A stretch of DNA of 64,000 bases from Paramormyrops kingsleyae (Eukaryota; Chordata; Actinopteri; Osteoglossiformes; Mormyridae), in NCBI RefSeq assembly GCF_048594095.1, contig NC_132810.1, positions 9,557,501 to 9,621,500 of the forward strand, written 5' to 3'. Below, in pieces: positions 20,773 to 32,791 of this stretch (within the stretch, counting starts at the first letter, position 1; each line of letters begins with the position of its first letter). The position numbers and the translations under genes were made by a program. The notes under the pieces were generated by a model. That model was not told where the DNA came from. It was given only the letters and a program-made list of their open reading frames with translations, and did no database searches.

Positions 20773-23700
20773 GTAAGTATTTTTGTTGTTTACAACTGTT
20801 CCATAAATACTGTGAATAATTTTATTTGTTAGTGTCACCGTGTTTATTCTCATAGCGTTTTGAGTGTCATTGGTTATTTTTTAACCTTTTTGTTGCGCAC
20901 AAAGCGCAGCTCCAGTCATTCCCTAGCGGCAGGTCTTTCTGCGTAATTGTCGGCGCTCGGTGTTGACATTATTCCCTCTCTGGAGGCTCGGTGTGGAAAC
21001 TAATGAATGAGGATGCCCTGCGAGTAAACAGGGTCTGATTACGAGGAGGATGAAACTTTCAGCCCTCTTTCCCCACTTTAAGCCGTTTGCAAAACACCCA
21101 CGCTAAAGGAAAATATAGAAAGGGACACGGGATTCGTACTGGTGAAATGGTCTACCTCATGTCATACGAGACTAAACGTTTGTGCAATATGAGAATAGAG
21201 AAAAAGAAAATTGTGGTTCTGTAGAATCCCAGTATAATGCCACGGTCCAGTCATAAAACAGTTTTACTCCTAAAATGGTTTTCCGTCCGTCCTTTATTTC
21301 TGGTAATGTGGATTAGGTTTACTTTTTGCCTGTTAAATAAATCACTGGCTTGTTGATTTCCCCTTGTTATATAAGAATACGGTTGCCAATGCTCTGACTG
21401 TCATCCCAATTATTTTTTTTTTTTGCATGTGCAGTGTAGCTTAGTCCAAAATACACTGGCAATAGCATATCCGAAAGAGGAGACTACTTTTGTGCCACTC
21501 TGCAAGCCCAAAGAGACGCATATTATAGATGACGATGTATGAAGGCAAAAAAAAAGCCGTCAGTGACCCGGTCCGCCCGCTTCAGACTGCGTGCGTTAGG
21601 TGGGGAAACCACCTGATTTCCCACGGATCGCCATCCCAGTGCAATCAGGCTTATAATAAACTACGGTTGGATCCGCTGGATGGAGATGCTGTAAAAGGGG
21701 AGAGGAAATGTTAACAAATTAGACTAATGGAAGGAGTTCCTCCTGGCTTGGCAGGGGGACAGCGTTCCCTCCATCCCCGTGTGTTGGCCAGGAGTCGGGC
21801 CCCGGAGGAGCGCGGAATCGGTGCTACACGCGTCTCGGCCCAGTGGAAACACCGAGGAGCCGGGAGCAAAAGCAAACACATTAATTGCAGTGAGAGCCGC
21901 ATGACATCACCCTGCGGACACAGAGCTGCAGGTCCACTACCGGTCAAGACGGGCCATTGCATCGGAACCGTTTTATTGGACTCCCCCGCCGCTGTCCGTG
22001 ATCTGAGCTTAGCGTGTCACTTTTTCCTTTTCAGCTTAATTTGCTCCAAAGCAGTCATTACAATGCCACTCGTTTTACTGCACTCGGCAACCCGGTGTTT
22101 ATTCGTCTTGCGTTTCATTGCCGTCATTTAAATTTCACTCGCTGTTTTACTGCTGTGCCTGAACCACAGAAACGGGGCATAAGCAGCAAATAGGTTGCAT
22201 TCCTCTCTCCATTATCCTTTCTTTAGCGACGCCAATCCGCTAAGATTAAGGACGTCTCAACAGCCACTGGGGAGGTGCTGCGTTGAGCCAAAGGTATCAA
22301 AACTTTGCCAAGGAAAGGGGGGGAGGGGTCTTTCCTGAATGCCTTGAAGTTTTGCAAAGGAATTTTCAGTTTGTGAAAGGCGTCTCGTAGGACACTAGTT
22401 TGTTGAATTGGTTGCAGACCTGTTGCGTATAACGCAGGAGCCTGAGCCATTGCGTCATATCGCTGCTTTGAAACGGACAGGTGTTTCACGCTAAAAGGAC
22501 ACAGAGCAGAGCGCCCCCTGGCTCCCGGGACAGTCGTCCCCTCCAGATCAGTTTCAGTTTGCCAGGACTACTACAGACACTCAAAATTACAGTTTAATAG
22601 CCAACCTGCGATGCAGCCCCAGTTCAAAATGTAACTACTTTCTGTAGACGTGCAGAGGATACGGCTTCCTTGCTAATCCATACAAGAAATCACACGACTG
22701 ACAGCCCTACCAAGACCACATTCCAAGACCATATTTTAAGAGTCAAAGGAAAAGATGATAGGTCATGAAATATGTAAAGTATGCCCCAACAAGGCTAAAA
22801 AAAAACCCTGATCTTTTCTCCTGGATGGGCACCCCACTCTGTCTCATGCTTTATGTAATTTCACACGCGATCGGGCATGTTTTAGTATTATGGAGCCCTG
22901 CGCCATGTCCTCACTGCCTGCTCACCTTCATTCCATCCACATAGCCTAATGCCTTTAACACACATTGCTCTTGGATGCTGGGAGCAAATTGAATTATTTT
23001 CAGGTCTGTGCTGAATGGGTCGTCTTTCCTTCATGCGGTTTACAGTTCCCTGGCAGCATCAGTAGAGTTAGAAAAAAAATTACATATAATAATAAAATAA
23101 AAGCCATTCTCCCGAATCTTAAAAAGTACTAGGAAGCTCCAACAGGTTTTTCTATTTAGTTATAAAAAAATCACATTGTAAAACCTGCTTGAAATCTCAA
23201 AGGCTTTTCTGTGTGCTGAAATTCTCAGGTCCTTTTCTGGAGAAGCAGCTGCAGATCTGAGCGGCCGAGAGAGAGAGAGAGAGGGAAGGAGGGAGAGAGA
23301 GGGAAGGAGGGAGAGAGAGAGATGGAGGGAGGGAGAGAGAGAGAGAGATGGAGGGAGGGAGGGGGAGAGAGAGAGAGAGATGGAGGGCCATCAGCTTTCA
23401 AATTACTAAAGGACAGGCCATTGGAAGCATGGCTGCCCCCCCAGAACCTTAGTTCAGATGTGAACAAAAAAAGGTGGAAAATAATCTTGTGGGGAAAAAA
23501 AAGCGCTTTCGTATTTTCTATTTTACATAATTAGATTTTTAGGAGAGTGACCTAACTTCATGTTAGAAATATTTGGCGGCTTTTCTGAAACCTGAGCCGC
23601 GGGCCGTTGCTGCACTGAGGCTCCCACGCAGCCGGTCCCGAGGTCAGGGTACGGCCGAGGTGCGTATCGGTCGCGACCCCCGCGTGCGGGCTGGGGGGGG

Positions 23701-26700
23701 GGGGGAGCGTTTGTGAGATGTTAGGCCCCCTCACTTCAGGCCTTCTCTGTGAAGTTTAGTGCTGTTTTTTCCCCCGGAACGTTTTGGCTGATTGTCACCT
23801 TGCGTACTGGTGTGTTTTATTACCACCACAAGCCTCGCTCGCTGCAGACGATGCTCTGGGTTTCCTGTCCAACATTAACATTTCACATAGTATTCTGGAA
23901 GACCAGCGCCACTCAGGCTGCCTGGTGACGGGCTCACCAATCAGAATCAGCACCAATACCGCCCCTCCCACCTAATCACAAGCCACTTCGGTGGCAGAGA
24001 TGCTGAATGTGGTTGGCGGGGGGGCAGCTCCTTTCGTTAGTCACCGCTGCTAGTGGAGTCCGATCGGGACAGGAAGTGATGCGGCAGTAGGGGCAGTAGG
24101 GGCAGTAGGCGAAGCTCATGGAGGACACTGATAGCCAGGAGTTCCAACCGCCACATGGAGGCCCCACCTCCACTGATGCGTGTGCATGAAGCAGACCGAA
24201 CCAAAAAGACAGGGATGTTGGGGATGTTACATAGTAATCGGTGACACCCTGTAGGGGGAGCCATATAGACTGAAGTACATAGATATTTGTCATATATGGA
24301 AGAATAGAAAGGTGATGTCATGCTAAAGCGGGGGCTGACATTCCAGCCCCATCCCCTATTATGTTTCCCCTTTTCTTCATCTTTGATGAGGTGGAAAAAA
24401 AACATACTACCCCCCCCCCCCAGATAACTGCAGATTATCTCATCCCAAACAGTCATGGACTCCCAGTCTGCTGGTTTTATTCAGACGACTGGAGACGCTC
24501 GTGGGTGGGGGGGGGGGGGGACTCATCAGGCTTTGATCTGCATTGTATCCAGTCACCGCATGGGACCAAACAGACTACTGTAATCCATCACCACAGGACT
24601 GCATTTTAGTATTTAAACCCCCAGCCCGGCCCGTTCGCCGTCATGGAGTCTGACGCCAGCGGATCAGTGCAGGCCGCTCAGCCAGCAGCTACGGCCAACC
24701 CGACCGACCGCACACTGCAGACTGCATTTCTCTATGTTTAAGTTGGATGGGAGCTTGAAATTTACAGCTGTTAATTGGCCAGATAAGGGGCTGAACACAT
24801 GATTATCCTGAACGTCTTTAGTAAAGTATCAGGCAAGCAACTGAGTAATAAATCAGAAACAAACAGCGATAGCCATATGGCATAAAACCCACACGGACAC
24901 ATTTACCCATCAGTTGTAGGAAATATATACAAGCAACGGTGTGCAACCAAAAACTATCCCTGGGTTTGCTGTTAAAATCACTCTCTGGGCTGTTAATTTC
25001 AAATGCTCATCAGAATACCCTGTTTCCACTGTCACTCCTGATACTGATTGTGTCTCAGTAAATCAGCCCCAGTCCTTTCACTGGTCTTCCAGCACCTGCT
25101 CTCCACATTTCCCCATTTTCCTCAGTTTACTTCCATAGTCTTGGAGAGACTGACATCATAGTTAATCTGCAAAAGTTTTTTCTTTTTTTAATTTTTTTTG
25201 TTTGGGGGGGGGGGGGGTCACTGAGTTCCATCATTCGCTGGAGTGAGCTCTCCAGCCTGGCAGGACATCCCACTTAAAAACAGGGGGGGGGGGGGTGAGG
25301 GCAGAACATCCTACTTAATAACATATGGGGGGAGGGGGGACAGAACACCTGGCTTATAGCTACAAATTTGAAAAACAATCAGCAGGCCACTGTAATCGAA
25401 TGGTTGTGTTCCAGTCAGGAAGGAGAACCAGCTGGCAGTCAGTCAGTCCCCAGAATGGTCTGTTTCTGTACCTTTAGGAAGGTTATTTAACCCGAATCGA
25501 CTGGATAAAAAATCAGCTAAGATCAGTAAGACATGGGCCTGCAGTTACCTCACAACAACAGAAATCCCACTGTATAATAAAACATCCTAACACCCCCGTG
25601 AGAGTACCTGGGCTGACTCACCTCCATTAAGGACTGACTCTCAGTTCTCACAGCATCATGAAGCGGGGGGGGGGGGGGGGGAGGGGGGCATTCAGGATGA
25701 ATGGTAGACACAGTTAGCAGAATAACACTTCTGTGGCAACACCACTGCAGAAAATAGCTACTCGGAAAAGCATTACTGAAGTGGAAAAGTATTCATAGGG
25801 GCTGTCGAAGGCCTCTGCCGCTGGTCGGGATCGACACGACGTTCCGCGCGGCACTGGAAGGTGCGAGGCTGCCGTTTCGGGGGCCAAACTTAACCGGGCC
25901 AACAGGTATGGCTAGCACTGGGAATTTCCACAGCTTTGGCCTCCGTCATGGAGCTGACGGACGTGCGGGTCCTCGCTGCTGAGACCGCCAGCGGCACATG
26001 GCACACGGATCTCGATTACGCGCAGAAGGCATAAACAGCCATAAATCAAAGCAGTGGCTCTCGTCCGTCAACGTTCCTTACTCCTCTACAAGCACCCAGA
26101 TCGAAGCACTGCTCATGTGAACGTCCCGTCCTGATACTCAGAATCTGATAATGGAGGAGGATAAATTAGGCTCTACATTTAACTCCAATTATCCCAGCAA
26201 TCCCTAGCAGTCACAGCCATGGAACAAATTACCTTCAGAGTCTTGGCAAAAATAAGCCATAATGGGAAATCCAACTCAAAAGATCGCAATAGGAAAAATG
26301 AGGTCATCCAAAGGGAAACTGAAGACTTGATTAGAATTTCAAATCTGCTGTCTGACGGGGGTGATTCCACCTTTGGGGACGGGGGCACGGCGCTAACCTC
26401 TCGCCACCCCGCTGTTGGAAGAGAAGACTCTGTTATTCGCATGGGAAGGTCACCTAAAAATAGCCTGGTACCCTTGGAAGGTTAAGATAACAGCTAAGGT
26501 ACCACAAGCGATGGCGCGTCCTTAAGCAGCCTCACACTGCGTCACGGCTGCTCCTGCGCAGACTAGCACCCCTGCATCTGGTATGATTATTAAGGCCTCA
26601 AATTATCAATCTCATCTAAAGGGGCAATTTTCATATTATTCACGAGCAAATCAATGATATAAAATGGTCTTTTAAAATGGGGGGGGGGGGGTAAATAGCT

Positions 26701-29700
26701 GAGGTCCTGGCCGTAAATGAGTGTTTCCATTCGGCTTGTAAAACAGTCGGCACACGCTTGTTTCTGCCGCTGCGGCCGCGCGCTGCCTGTTAGACTAATA
26801 AACCGCGCGGTGGGAGCGAGCTGGAGCAAGCCCATTTAGCGGTGTGTTACCGTAGCGACACCGAAAGCCACCAGCTGCCATCTTGGCGCCACAGGCCGCT
26901 GGTATGGGGCAACAGTCACACTGAAATATTACCCAGCATCCCACCGTCCCAAGCACCTGCCGAGGGCTGGGGATCCGCTGGTGGGGGGGCCGGGGGCACA
27001 CTAGTTTGTCTGGCCACCATGCGACACATTTGTTTTTAATTTCACGATCCCGCTAACTCGGACTTTGGATCCCGAAAAGCTCTTACAGATGGTTTCCTCC
27101 TCCCACGATCAGCTAAAAATCAGAGGGAGCGAGAGCTCATGGTGGTGGGGGGGGGGTTTGGGGGGGGTATGACGTGGTGGCTCTGCCCACTCTCACCTGA
27201 CCCCTCCCTTCCAGACGACCTGCTCCATTACTGCCCCAAGGGCATCACCTCCAAAGTGTCCCGCTTCAACATCTCGTCCATGGAGAGGAATGCCACCAAC
27301 CTGTTCCGGGCCGAGTTCCGGGTGCTGCGTGTCGTCAATGAAGCCGCCACCACGCCTGAGCAGCGGGTCGAGCTCTACCAGGTACGTACCGGTACCGGTA
27401 CCGTTTTCCTCGTCTCTGTTCCCGGGGGGCATATGCTCCTGGACGTGGATAAAGGTTACAGGAAGTTCACCATCTTCAGCATCCACCTTTTGTATAAACC
27501 ATACCTACTGGTGCCAGTTTTCTTGTGCATGATACTTTACAATAATAAAAACTGAAACATGAAGGCTTCACTGGAATTCATAGATTCTCAAAGAGCTTAT
27601 GTATTTATGGTTTTTTTCAGAGGTACGTTTTCACTTACACACAAAATATTGGGTGAGTAACCATTAGGTAAATGTCTGCCCCCCCCGAAACTCCTGGTCA
27701 GGAGCATCTGCATGTGTCTGCATATTTGGGGGGGCATGCCGTATGAAGCTTTCTTTCCATTCCCAGCATGTTCCCCTGTGAGGGGACGACAGCCACAACT
27801 GGGTTCCATCATTTCCTGTTGGGGAGACAGATGTCTCCAGGCCACATACTGTCTCCTTGGTGGGCCGGGCCAGACCCTAGCCCTGTCAGGCTTGCAGACT
27901 GTTTTCAGGAGTCCAGGAAAAGATAGAGAGCGGGTCAGCAGTGGTGGAGGCTTCAGCTGATTGGCCGGTCGGCCGCCCCCACACACGCGCGGGAGCCGAT
28001 TGGCAGGGACTTGCGTTGACCTTAGCCACAGCAGTCCCACAGGAAGCTGGATTAGACACTGATATTATTTGGGGAGGAGGGGGGCAGTTATCCAAACTCA
28101 GCCCCGCAGGCTCCCCCACCCTGTTTTTATTGTGCAGGATTGTTTTTCCATTTATCATTAATGGCTCAGCCAGAGAGCCAGTTCCCATTGGCCATATACA
28201 CCAATATTACTGTCCACTGACTGCTCGTACAGGAACAGGAGTCACGGGGGCGGGGGGGAACACATTTCCTCCTTAAGGGTGGTGTTAAGGGCTGGAAAAC
28301 CCCTCCTGACGTGTGAATCGGAGCACTGGGCCGGCCAAGTCCCCCCCGGTGGGGCAGATCTCCATGATCCGGAGGCATGCTCAACTCGGAAGGTGGTCTT
28401 GAGCCTCTGGTACTGGTGGTCACTCCGATCGTTCGCCCGGCAGATCCTGAAGCTGGACGGTCACATCGGCAAGCAGCGTTACATCGCAGGCAAGAACGTG
28501 CTGACCAAGGCGCCGCCCGAGTGGGTCTCCTTCGACGTGACCGACACCGTCAGGGAGTGGCTCATGCACCGAGGTGAGTCGGGGGCGGGAGGTGGCCCCT
28601 TCCTGGGGAGCCTGTGGAGGGGGCGGTGAGGCGAAGCGTTCCCCCCCAGTGCCGACCATCTCCTCTCCCCTCAGAAAGGAACCTGGGCCTGGAGATCAGT
28701 GTCCACTGCCCCTGTCACACCATCAAGCCCAACGGCGACATTGACGAGAAAAATAACGAGCGGCTGCAGGTCAAGTTCAAAGGTGAGGTGGGCGATCCTC
28801 AGACATCAGAGAGTGGGGTGAGCTGGAAGCTGACTATCCCATGCTGACTATCCCATGCTAAGAACACGAGTCCCACGTGACTTCGGGGAGCGGAGCAGGA
28901 TCTGACACAGACACAGGCCCTTCACAGCTAGGAAAAACCTGCCTGTGTTTACGCTTCCTGACAGTGACTCAGATGCTGGGAAGGGTCCCCGTCTGGTATC
29001 TCACTTACATTAGGGCCCTGGGTCCCTCAGCTGGGGGCGGTTGCAGGTGTACAAATTCCAGGGCCCACGTTAAGTGGTGTGGTCTCCCCCGGGCTCCCCC
29101 CTGCTTTAGCTATCAGCGTTAGAGCGGATGTGCAGGTGTTGAAGGAGGGGGGCGGAGCCCTGATGTGTGCCCCTCCCCTCAGGCCTGGAGGGGGACCCCG
29201 AGAGGAACCAGAAAGAGCCGCGTGAGTGGCCCCACCTGATCCTCATGATGCTCCCCCCGCACCGCCTCGACTCCCACACCTCCCCCCGCCGAAGAAAGCG
29301 GGCGCTGGACACCAACTACTGCTTCAGGTAGGCCCCCTCCCCTGGCCCTTACCAGACGGCAGGCTGTCCATGTGGGTTAGCTCCGTGACTCTGCATCTCG
29401 ACCCGGTTTGGCACCAGAATGAGTGCTGGCAGCACTGCCTGTCGAGATCTGCCCCGGTGCTCCATAGGGAGCGCGTGTGCAGCAGGGGGGAGGGGGTGGG
29501 GGCGTCAGGCCCTGCGTCGGCGGCCTGCGAGCGGCGGGAGGCACCTGGGCAGGCTCCAGGAAGCACGACACACCCAACGGTGGAATTCCGGGCTTCTGCA
29601 GCGCCAGCCTGTGCCAGCCAGGAGACGGAAGAGTGTAAAAAGTTGAAAAGAGCCGGCTGTGTTTATCCGGGGGCGGAGGGAGGGAGTGCATGTCAGCAGG

Positions 29701-30339
29701 TCCCCCGGAGCACAGAGAAGCCAAAATAACACCCCCCCCCCCCCCCCATTCTGGCAGTAATTATGAAGAGAACTGCTGCGTGCGCCCCCTGTACATCGAC
29801 TTCCGGCAGGACCTCGGCTGGAAGTGGATCCACGAGCCCAAGGGCTACTACGCCAACTTCTGCTCTGGGCCATGCCCCTACCTGCGGAGCGCCGACACCA
29901 CGCACAGCTCGGTGAGGGTCCGGCGCCTACGCATGCCAAGCTCTGGAATATTCCGCCTTGCCATATGAAGTCAGTGACGACTCTTGTTTTTCCATGAGAT
30001 TCAGCAGGGTGTGAGATTCAGTGTCATCTAGACCGGGAACACAGCACTGCATATCAGTCTGACCATGTAATAATATGATAATTAATGAATCATTCTGACA
30101 TGCGGCAGTGTGCAGCATGTGTGTTGCCTTACAGGGCAGCTGTGTGCGTTGACATGACAGTTTGCACACTCCTCCCTCAGCTCCTGAGCCTCTACAACAC
30201 CCTGAACCCCGAGGCTTCAGCTTCCCCCTGCTGCGTGCCCCAGGACTTGGAGCCCCTCACCATCCTGTACTACGTGGGCCGGACACCCAAGGTGGAACAG
30301 CTCTCCAACATGATCGTCAAATCCTGCAAGTGCAGCTGA
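20427..30339 (+). CDS. tgfb3: Transforming growth factor beta 3 precursor, complete, seven exons
   Basis: This is a secreted, latent TGF-beta ligand that signals through type I/II serine-threonine kinase receptors to SMAD2/3. Exons are 20427-20772, 27215-27381, 28444-28573, 28675-28782, 29183-29327, 29758-29911 and 30181-30339, all GT-AG. The total is 1209 nt, 402 residues (human 412). A hydrophobic signal peptide covers about residues 1-22. The latency peptide begins LSTC; Cys25 matches the LTBP/GARP-linking cysteine. N-glycosylation sequons lie at Asn72, Asn134 and Asn141, and the LAP dimer cysteines at Cys226/Cys228. The furin site RRRKR ends at residue 290. The mature chain of 112 residues starts ALDTNYC and keeps all nine cysteines (7, 15, 16, 44, 48, 77, 78, 109, 111). 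It is near-identical to TGFB3, with NLEENCC-like NYEENCC and PEASASPCCVPQDLEPL. Oddity: the LAP has no RGD. Its 3' end converges on ttll5. Confidence 0.98.
23266..23387. repeat. GA-rich / (GAGAGGGA)n tract
   Basis: A purine-only tract made of GAGA, GGGAAGGA and GATGGAGGGA units on the plus strand, in tgfb3 intron 1. Such tracts can form triplex or H-DNA structure; this is not tested here. Confidence 0.9.
25665..25681. repeat. Poly-G tract, 17 bases
   Basis: Uninterrupted G run in tgfb3 intron 1. It is followed after one A by six more G. Confidence 0.85.
27215..27381 (+). CDS. tgfb3: tgfb3 exon 2
   Basis: Encodes residues 116-171, including CPKGITSKVSRFNISS, NLFRAEFRVLRV and the final VELYQ. 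It carries two sequons (Asn134, Asn141). Acceptor TTCCAG, donor GTACGT. Confidence 0.97.
28444..28573 (+). CDS. tgfb3: tgfb3 exon 3
   Basis: Encodes residues 172-214 (KQRYIAGKN...EWVSFDVTDTVREWL) plus the first base of Glu215. Acceptor CGGCAG, donor GTGAGT. Confidence 0.97.
28675..28782 (+). CDS. tgfb3: tgfb3 exon 4
   Basis: Encodes residues 215-250, with NLGLEISVHCPCHT, which carries the two cysteines of the LAP dimer, and ends VKFK. Acceptor CCTCAG, donor GTGAGG. Confidence 0.97.
29183..29327 (+). CDS. tgfb3: tgfb3 exon 5 (LAP end, furin site, mature N-terminus)
   Basis: Begins GLEGDPERNQKEP, where human has a longer segment containing RGD. PHLILMMLPPHRLDS follows, then RRRKR and the mature start ALDTNYCF. 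The exon ends in phase 2. Confidence 0.96.
29732..29747. repeat. tgfb3: Poly-C run inside the tgfb3 exon 6 acceptor
   Basis: Sixteen consecutive C form almost the whole polypyrimidine tract, ending ten bases before the exon 6 start. Length changes here could affect splicing of the exon that encodes the cystine-knot core. Confidence 0.85.
29758..29911 (+). CDS. tgfb3: tgfb3 exon 6 (mature ligand)
   Basis: Encodes mature residues 9-60: NYEENCCVRPLYIDF, LGWKWIHEPKGYYANFC and PYLRSADTTHSS. The junction codon is AG|T, giving Ser at mature position 9, where human TGFB3 has Arg and TGFB1 has Ser. Confidence 0.98.
30181..30339 (+). CDS. tgfb3: tgfb3 exon 7 (mature ligand C-terminus and stop)
   Basis: Encodes mature residues 61-112, with LYNTLNPEASASPCCVP, DLEPLTILYYVGRTPKVEQL and the terminal KSCKCS before TGA. 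Acceptor CCCTCAG. Confidence 0.98.
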   Translation, partial: LLSLYNTLNPEASASPCCVPQDLEPLTILYYVGRTPKVEQLSNMIVKSCKCS

Positions 30340-31183
30340 GTGCACTGCCACGGCTTGGCAGAGTCAGCGGGGTGGGGGCGGAGTAAGGGGCAATCGGACC
30401 ACCACCCACAACCCCCCCCCCCCCCCCAGCTCATCAGCCATGTGGCCAGACCCCCACGGCCCTGAAGCACCACAGCGACCGCTTCAGAGTGAGATGCTTT
30501 GGAGACCTCTTCAGATCCGTCTCACTAGTGCCTCTACAATGATCCCCAAGATTTTTTGTAACACCCCCCCCCCCCCACCCCCAACAGCCCTGGGCATTTC
30601 AGACACGCATGTTTATAAAAGACAAAAATGGAACAAGGACAGAATCCTGTTTCCTTGCGGTGACCTACTGGCTTTGAGGACATAACTGTAGCCCAGACAG
30701 CCGAGGTGGAGGCTCTCCCCGGACCTGGAACCGGAACCGGGCATGGAACCAGAACCACAAGTGACCGGGCCTGAAGGGAGGGCGTGTCACATGAGGAAGA
30801 GGACGGATGGGATGCTCGACGCCGGAACCCCAACACTGTTAATCTAGGAAAAGTACTGATTCCCATAGTCTTAGGAAATCTTAGGAATGCTGGAAAAAAA
30901 AATTTCTTAAAAAAAATTTAAACAAAAAAAAAAAATTAAAAAAACAAAAAAGAGCAAAAAATTTAAACAAAACTATTTCATTTTCGCTTTTACCTCTATT
31001 TACACAACACAGTGTTTTAGGGACTTTTTTTCATAAATGAAGTGGATTTTTCCTGTTGTACAAAAAAAACACCATTGTATGTCACTAAGTGAACACTTTG
31101 CTAAATCACAGACTGTTCATGTTTTTACTTCTGTTATTCATGAAAACACCTTTTTTTTAATTAAAAACAGATCTTGGACAAAC
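30340..31183 (+). other. tgfb3: tgfb3 3' UTR
   Basis: About 840 bases from the stop to the expected cleavage site. It contains two C runs (about 30413-30427 and 30564-30576) and a strongly A/T-rich stretch at 30890-31080. Confidence 0.75.
31160..31165 (+). terminator. tgfb3: tgfb3 polyadenylation signal (ATTAAA)
   Basis: ATTAAA is followed about 25 bases later by a GT-rich element (GATTTGAGTGTGTTTT), the expected arrangement for 3' cleavage near 31180. Confidence 0.7.
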
Positions 31184-31809
31184 TGATTTGAGTGTGTTTT
31201 CCCCGCAAGACAAAACCAAAAAGCAGACAGTCCGGCAGAGTTGCCCTCCCGTGTCAGTGACATGCCCCTTCACAGCCGAGACAGAACAAGTCGAGAAATT
31301 AATGCAAAAAACAGACCTTAAGTGTCGCATTGAAAAGAGTCGAATGAGTCTAGAAAATTCATATTCTACAGCAAACAGGTTAAAATATTTCTTACAATAT
31401 AACAATATAATAATAGGTAGAATTACCTGAACACCAACCAGAAGCCAATTATCAATGGACATACATAAACTTGCATCATAAAAGTATCCAGTGAAATTGC
31501 CAGATAGAGACAACACTGACGTTTCTTTTCCCCGCAGACAGTAATGCTTCCCCACCAACGTAACAGGCTTCTCAGTGCCTAGACAATCAGAACCACACTG
31601 CCAGTGATTTCGTTTCCTCTGACTGTAGTCATTCAAAAGCAGGTGTCAGCTTCAAGTAGAGCAGGGCAGTCAGCCCAGTGTGCACTTCTACTCCACAAAT
31701 GACGACTTCGACTTCAGTGGCCCTTAGCTGACGCAGCCGACGGCATACAGACGCTGACAGGCGCTTCAGAGGTAAAATAAAAACACAGAAAATGGGATCG
31801 CCACAAGAG
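31184..31809. other. Gap between convergent tgfb3 and ttll5 3' ends
   Basis: About 630 bases of unique AT-rich sequence separate the two predicted cleavage sites. A 159-codon minus-strand open frame here has no recognisable homology and no exon context. Confidence 0.55.
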
Positions 31810-31826
31810 AGGCACCTATGAACATG

Positions 31827-31832
31827 TTTATT
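31827..31832 (-). terminator. ttll5: ttll5 polyadenylation signal
   Basis: The minus strand reads AATAAA here, followed by a TTTCTGTGTTTTT element. The ttll5 mRNA would end near 31810, giving a 3' UTR of about 0.9 kb after the predicted stop at 32739. Confidence 0.55.
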
Positions 31833-32738
31833 CGGTGATGTGGGAGATTGTTCTCCGCATAAGTAAATGCAAAATAAAAAATATACATATAAATTAATAA
31901 TGGTTAAAATCTAGAAAAGCAAAATATACTCATCACTCAAAACAGTAATGTAAACATTTAAAACCTGATGTTCAGTGACTAAGCACAGGGAGGATGCGCT
32001 GTTTCTGAGATTGCACTTTGCAGAGCCTCAGCCTCTGGGGACAGGAACAGCAGCATGTAGCTAAATCATTGCACAGCTACAGATACTGCCCTGTAGTACC
32101 AGCTGTACTATATGATGCTGCTGTGTGAAATTCAGCCTCCTTAAAGGCAACATGCTTTAATCAATGAGGATTTGAAGCCCATTCTGGACATGCAGAGGAG
32201 CTCCATGTGGTAATGACAGAACCTTCTAGAACACACTCCACCGACATGACTTGAGGCTGATATTTGAGAATGAGCTTACAAACACGGGGGGGGGGGGGGA
32301 CAGTAAGCAGCAGAGGGTGATAGGGGCCCTGAGCATCTCCCCCCACCTCATAGAGAGACTCTTCCCTGGTAGGGACCCCCAAAGTCAACTATGGAACAAG
32401 TGAACAAGACAGATTCCACAGCAGATCAAACCTCCCCCCCTGCTCTGCAAACTCCAGCGCAGACAACACCCTAAAACCCCAGAGCGGAGATGGACAGACG
32501 TGTGGACTGCTTTCGCAGACGCGCACGCTGTCGTCCAGAGAGGGCTGAGGTCTGCCCCTGCGGCTTTGGCAGATGGGGCCCAGTTTCACGGCCCCTTCCT
32601 GTTGGCCCGGTTCAGCGCGGAGCCGCCTGGCACCTGCCTTCCCGTACAATGAGGTTCTGAGATGTTTCCATGGCCGTCTCCATTCCCAGCATGCACTTCG
32701 GATTCCGAGAAGGCCGCAGATCCCGGCCTCCTCCCCCA

Positions 32739-32791
32739 TCACCTGTTCTTGGGGCTTTGGCTCTGGGACAGTTTGCTGCAAATGGAAAGAC
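32739..32791 (-). CDS. ttll5: ttll5 predicted last coding exon
   Basis: Completes Gly and encodes LSICSKLSQSQSPKNR before TGA. The acceptor (CCGTCTCCACAG) is good and the phase fits exon 36068-36168. There is no residue identity with the human C-terminus, so this rests on splice logic and position relative to the poly(A) signal. Confidence 0.35.

Larger units (their letters stand above)
20773..27214 (+). other. tgfb3: tgfb3 intron 1
   Basis: The largest tgfb3 intron. It contains a GA-rich tract (23266-23387), poly-G runs (for example 23694-23704, 24507-24519, 25204-25217 and 25665-25681) and three copies of a 10-bp GGGGCAGTAG unit near 24084-24110. Unique AT-rich blocks at 24715-24815, 26135-26350 and 26580-26665 are possible enhancers. 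No exon or gene was recognised within it. Confidence 0.65.

Noticed and set aside
31157..31636. 159-codon minus-strand frame between tgfb3 and ttll5
   Set aside because: No homology recognised, AT-rich, and it overlaps the tgfb3 poly(A) region; likely chance.
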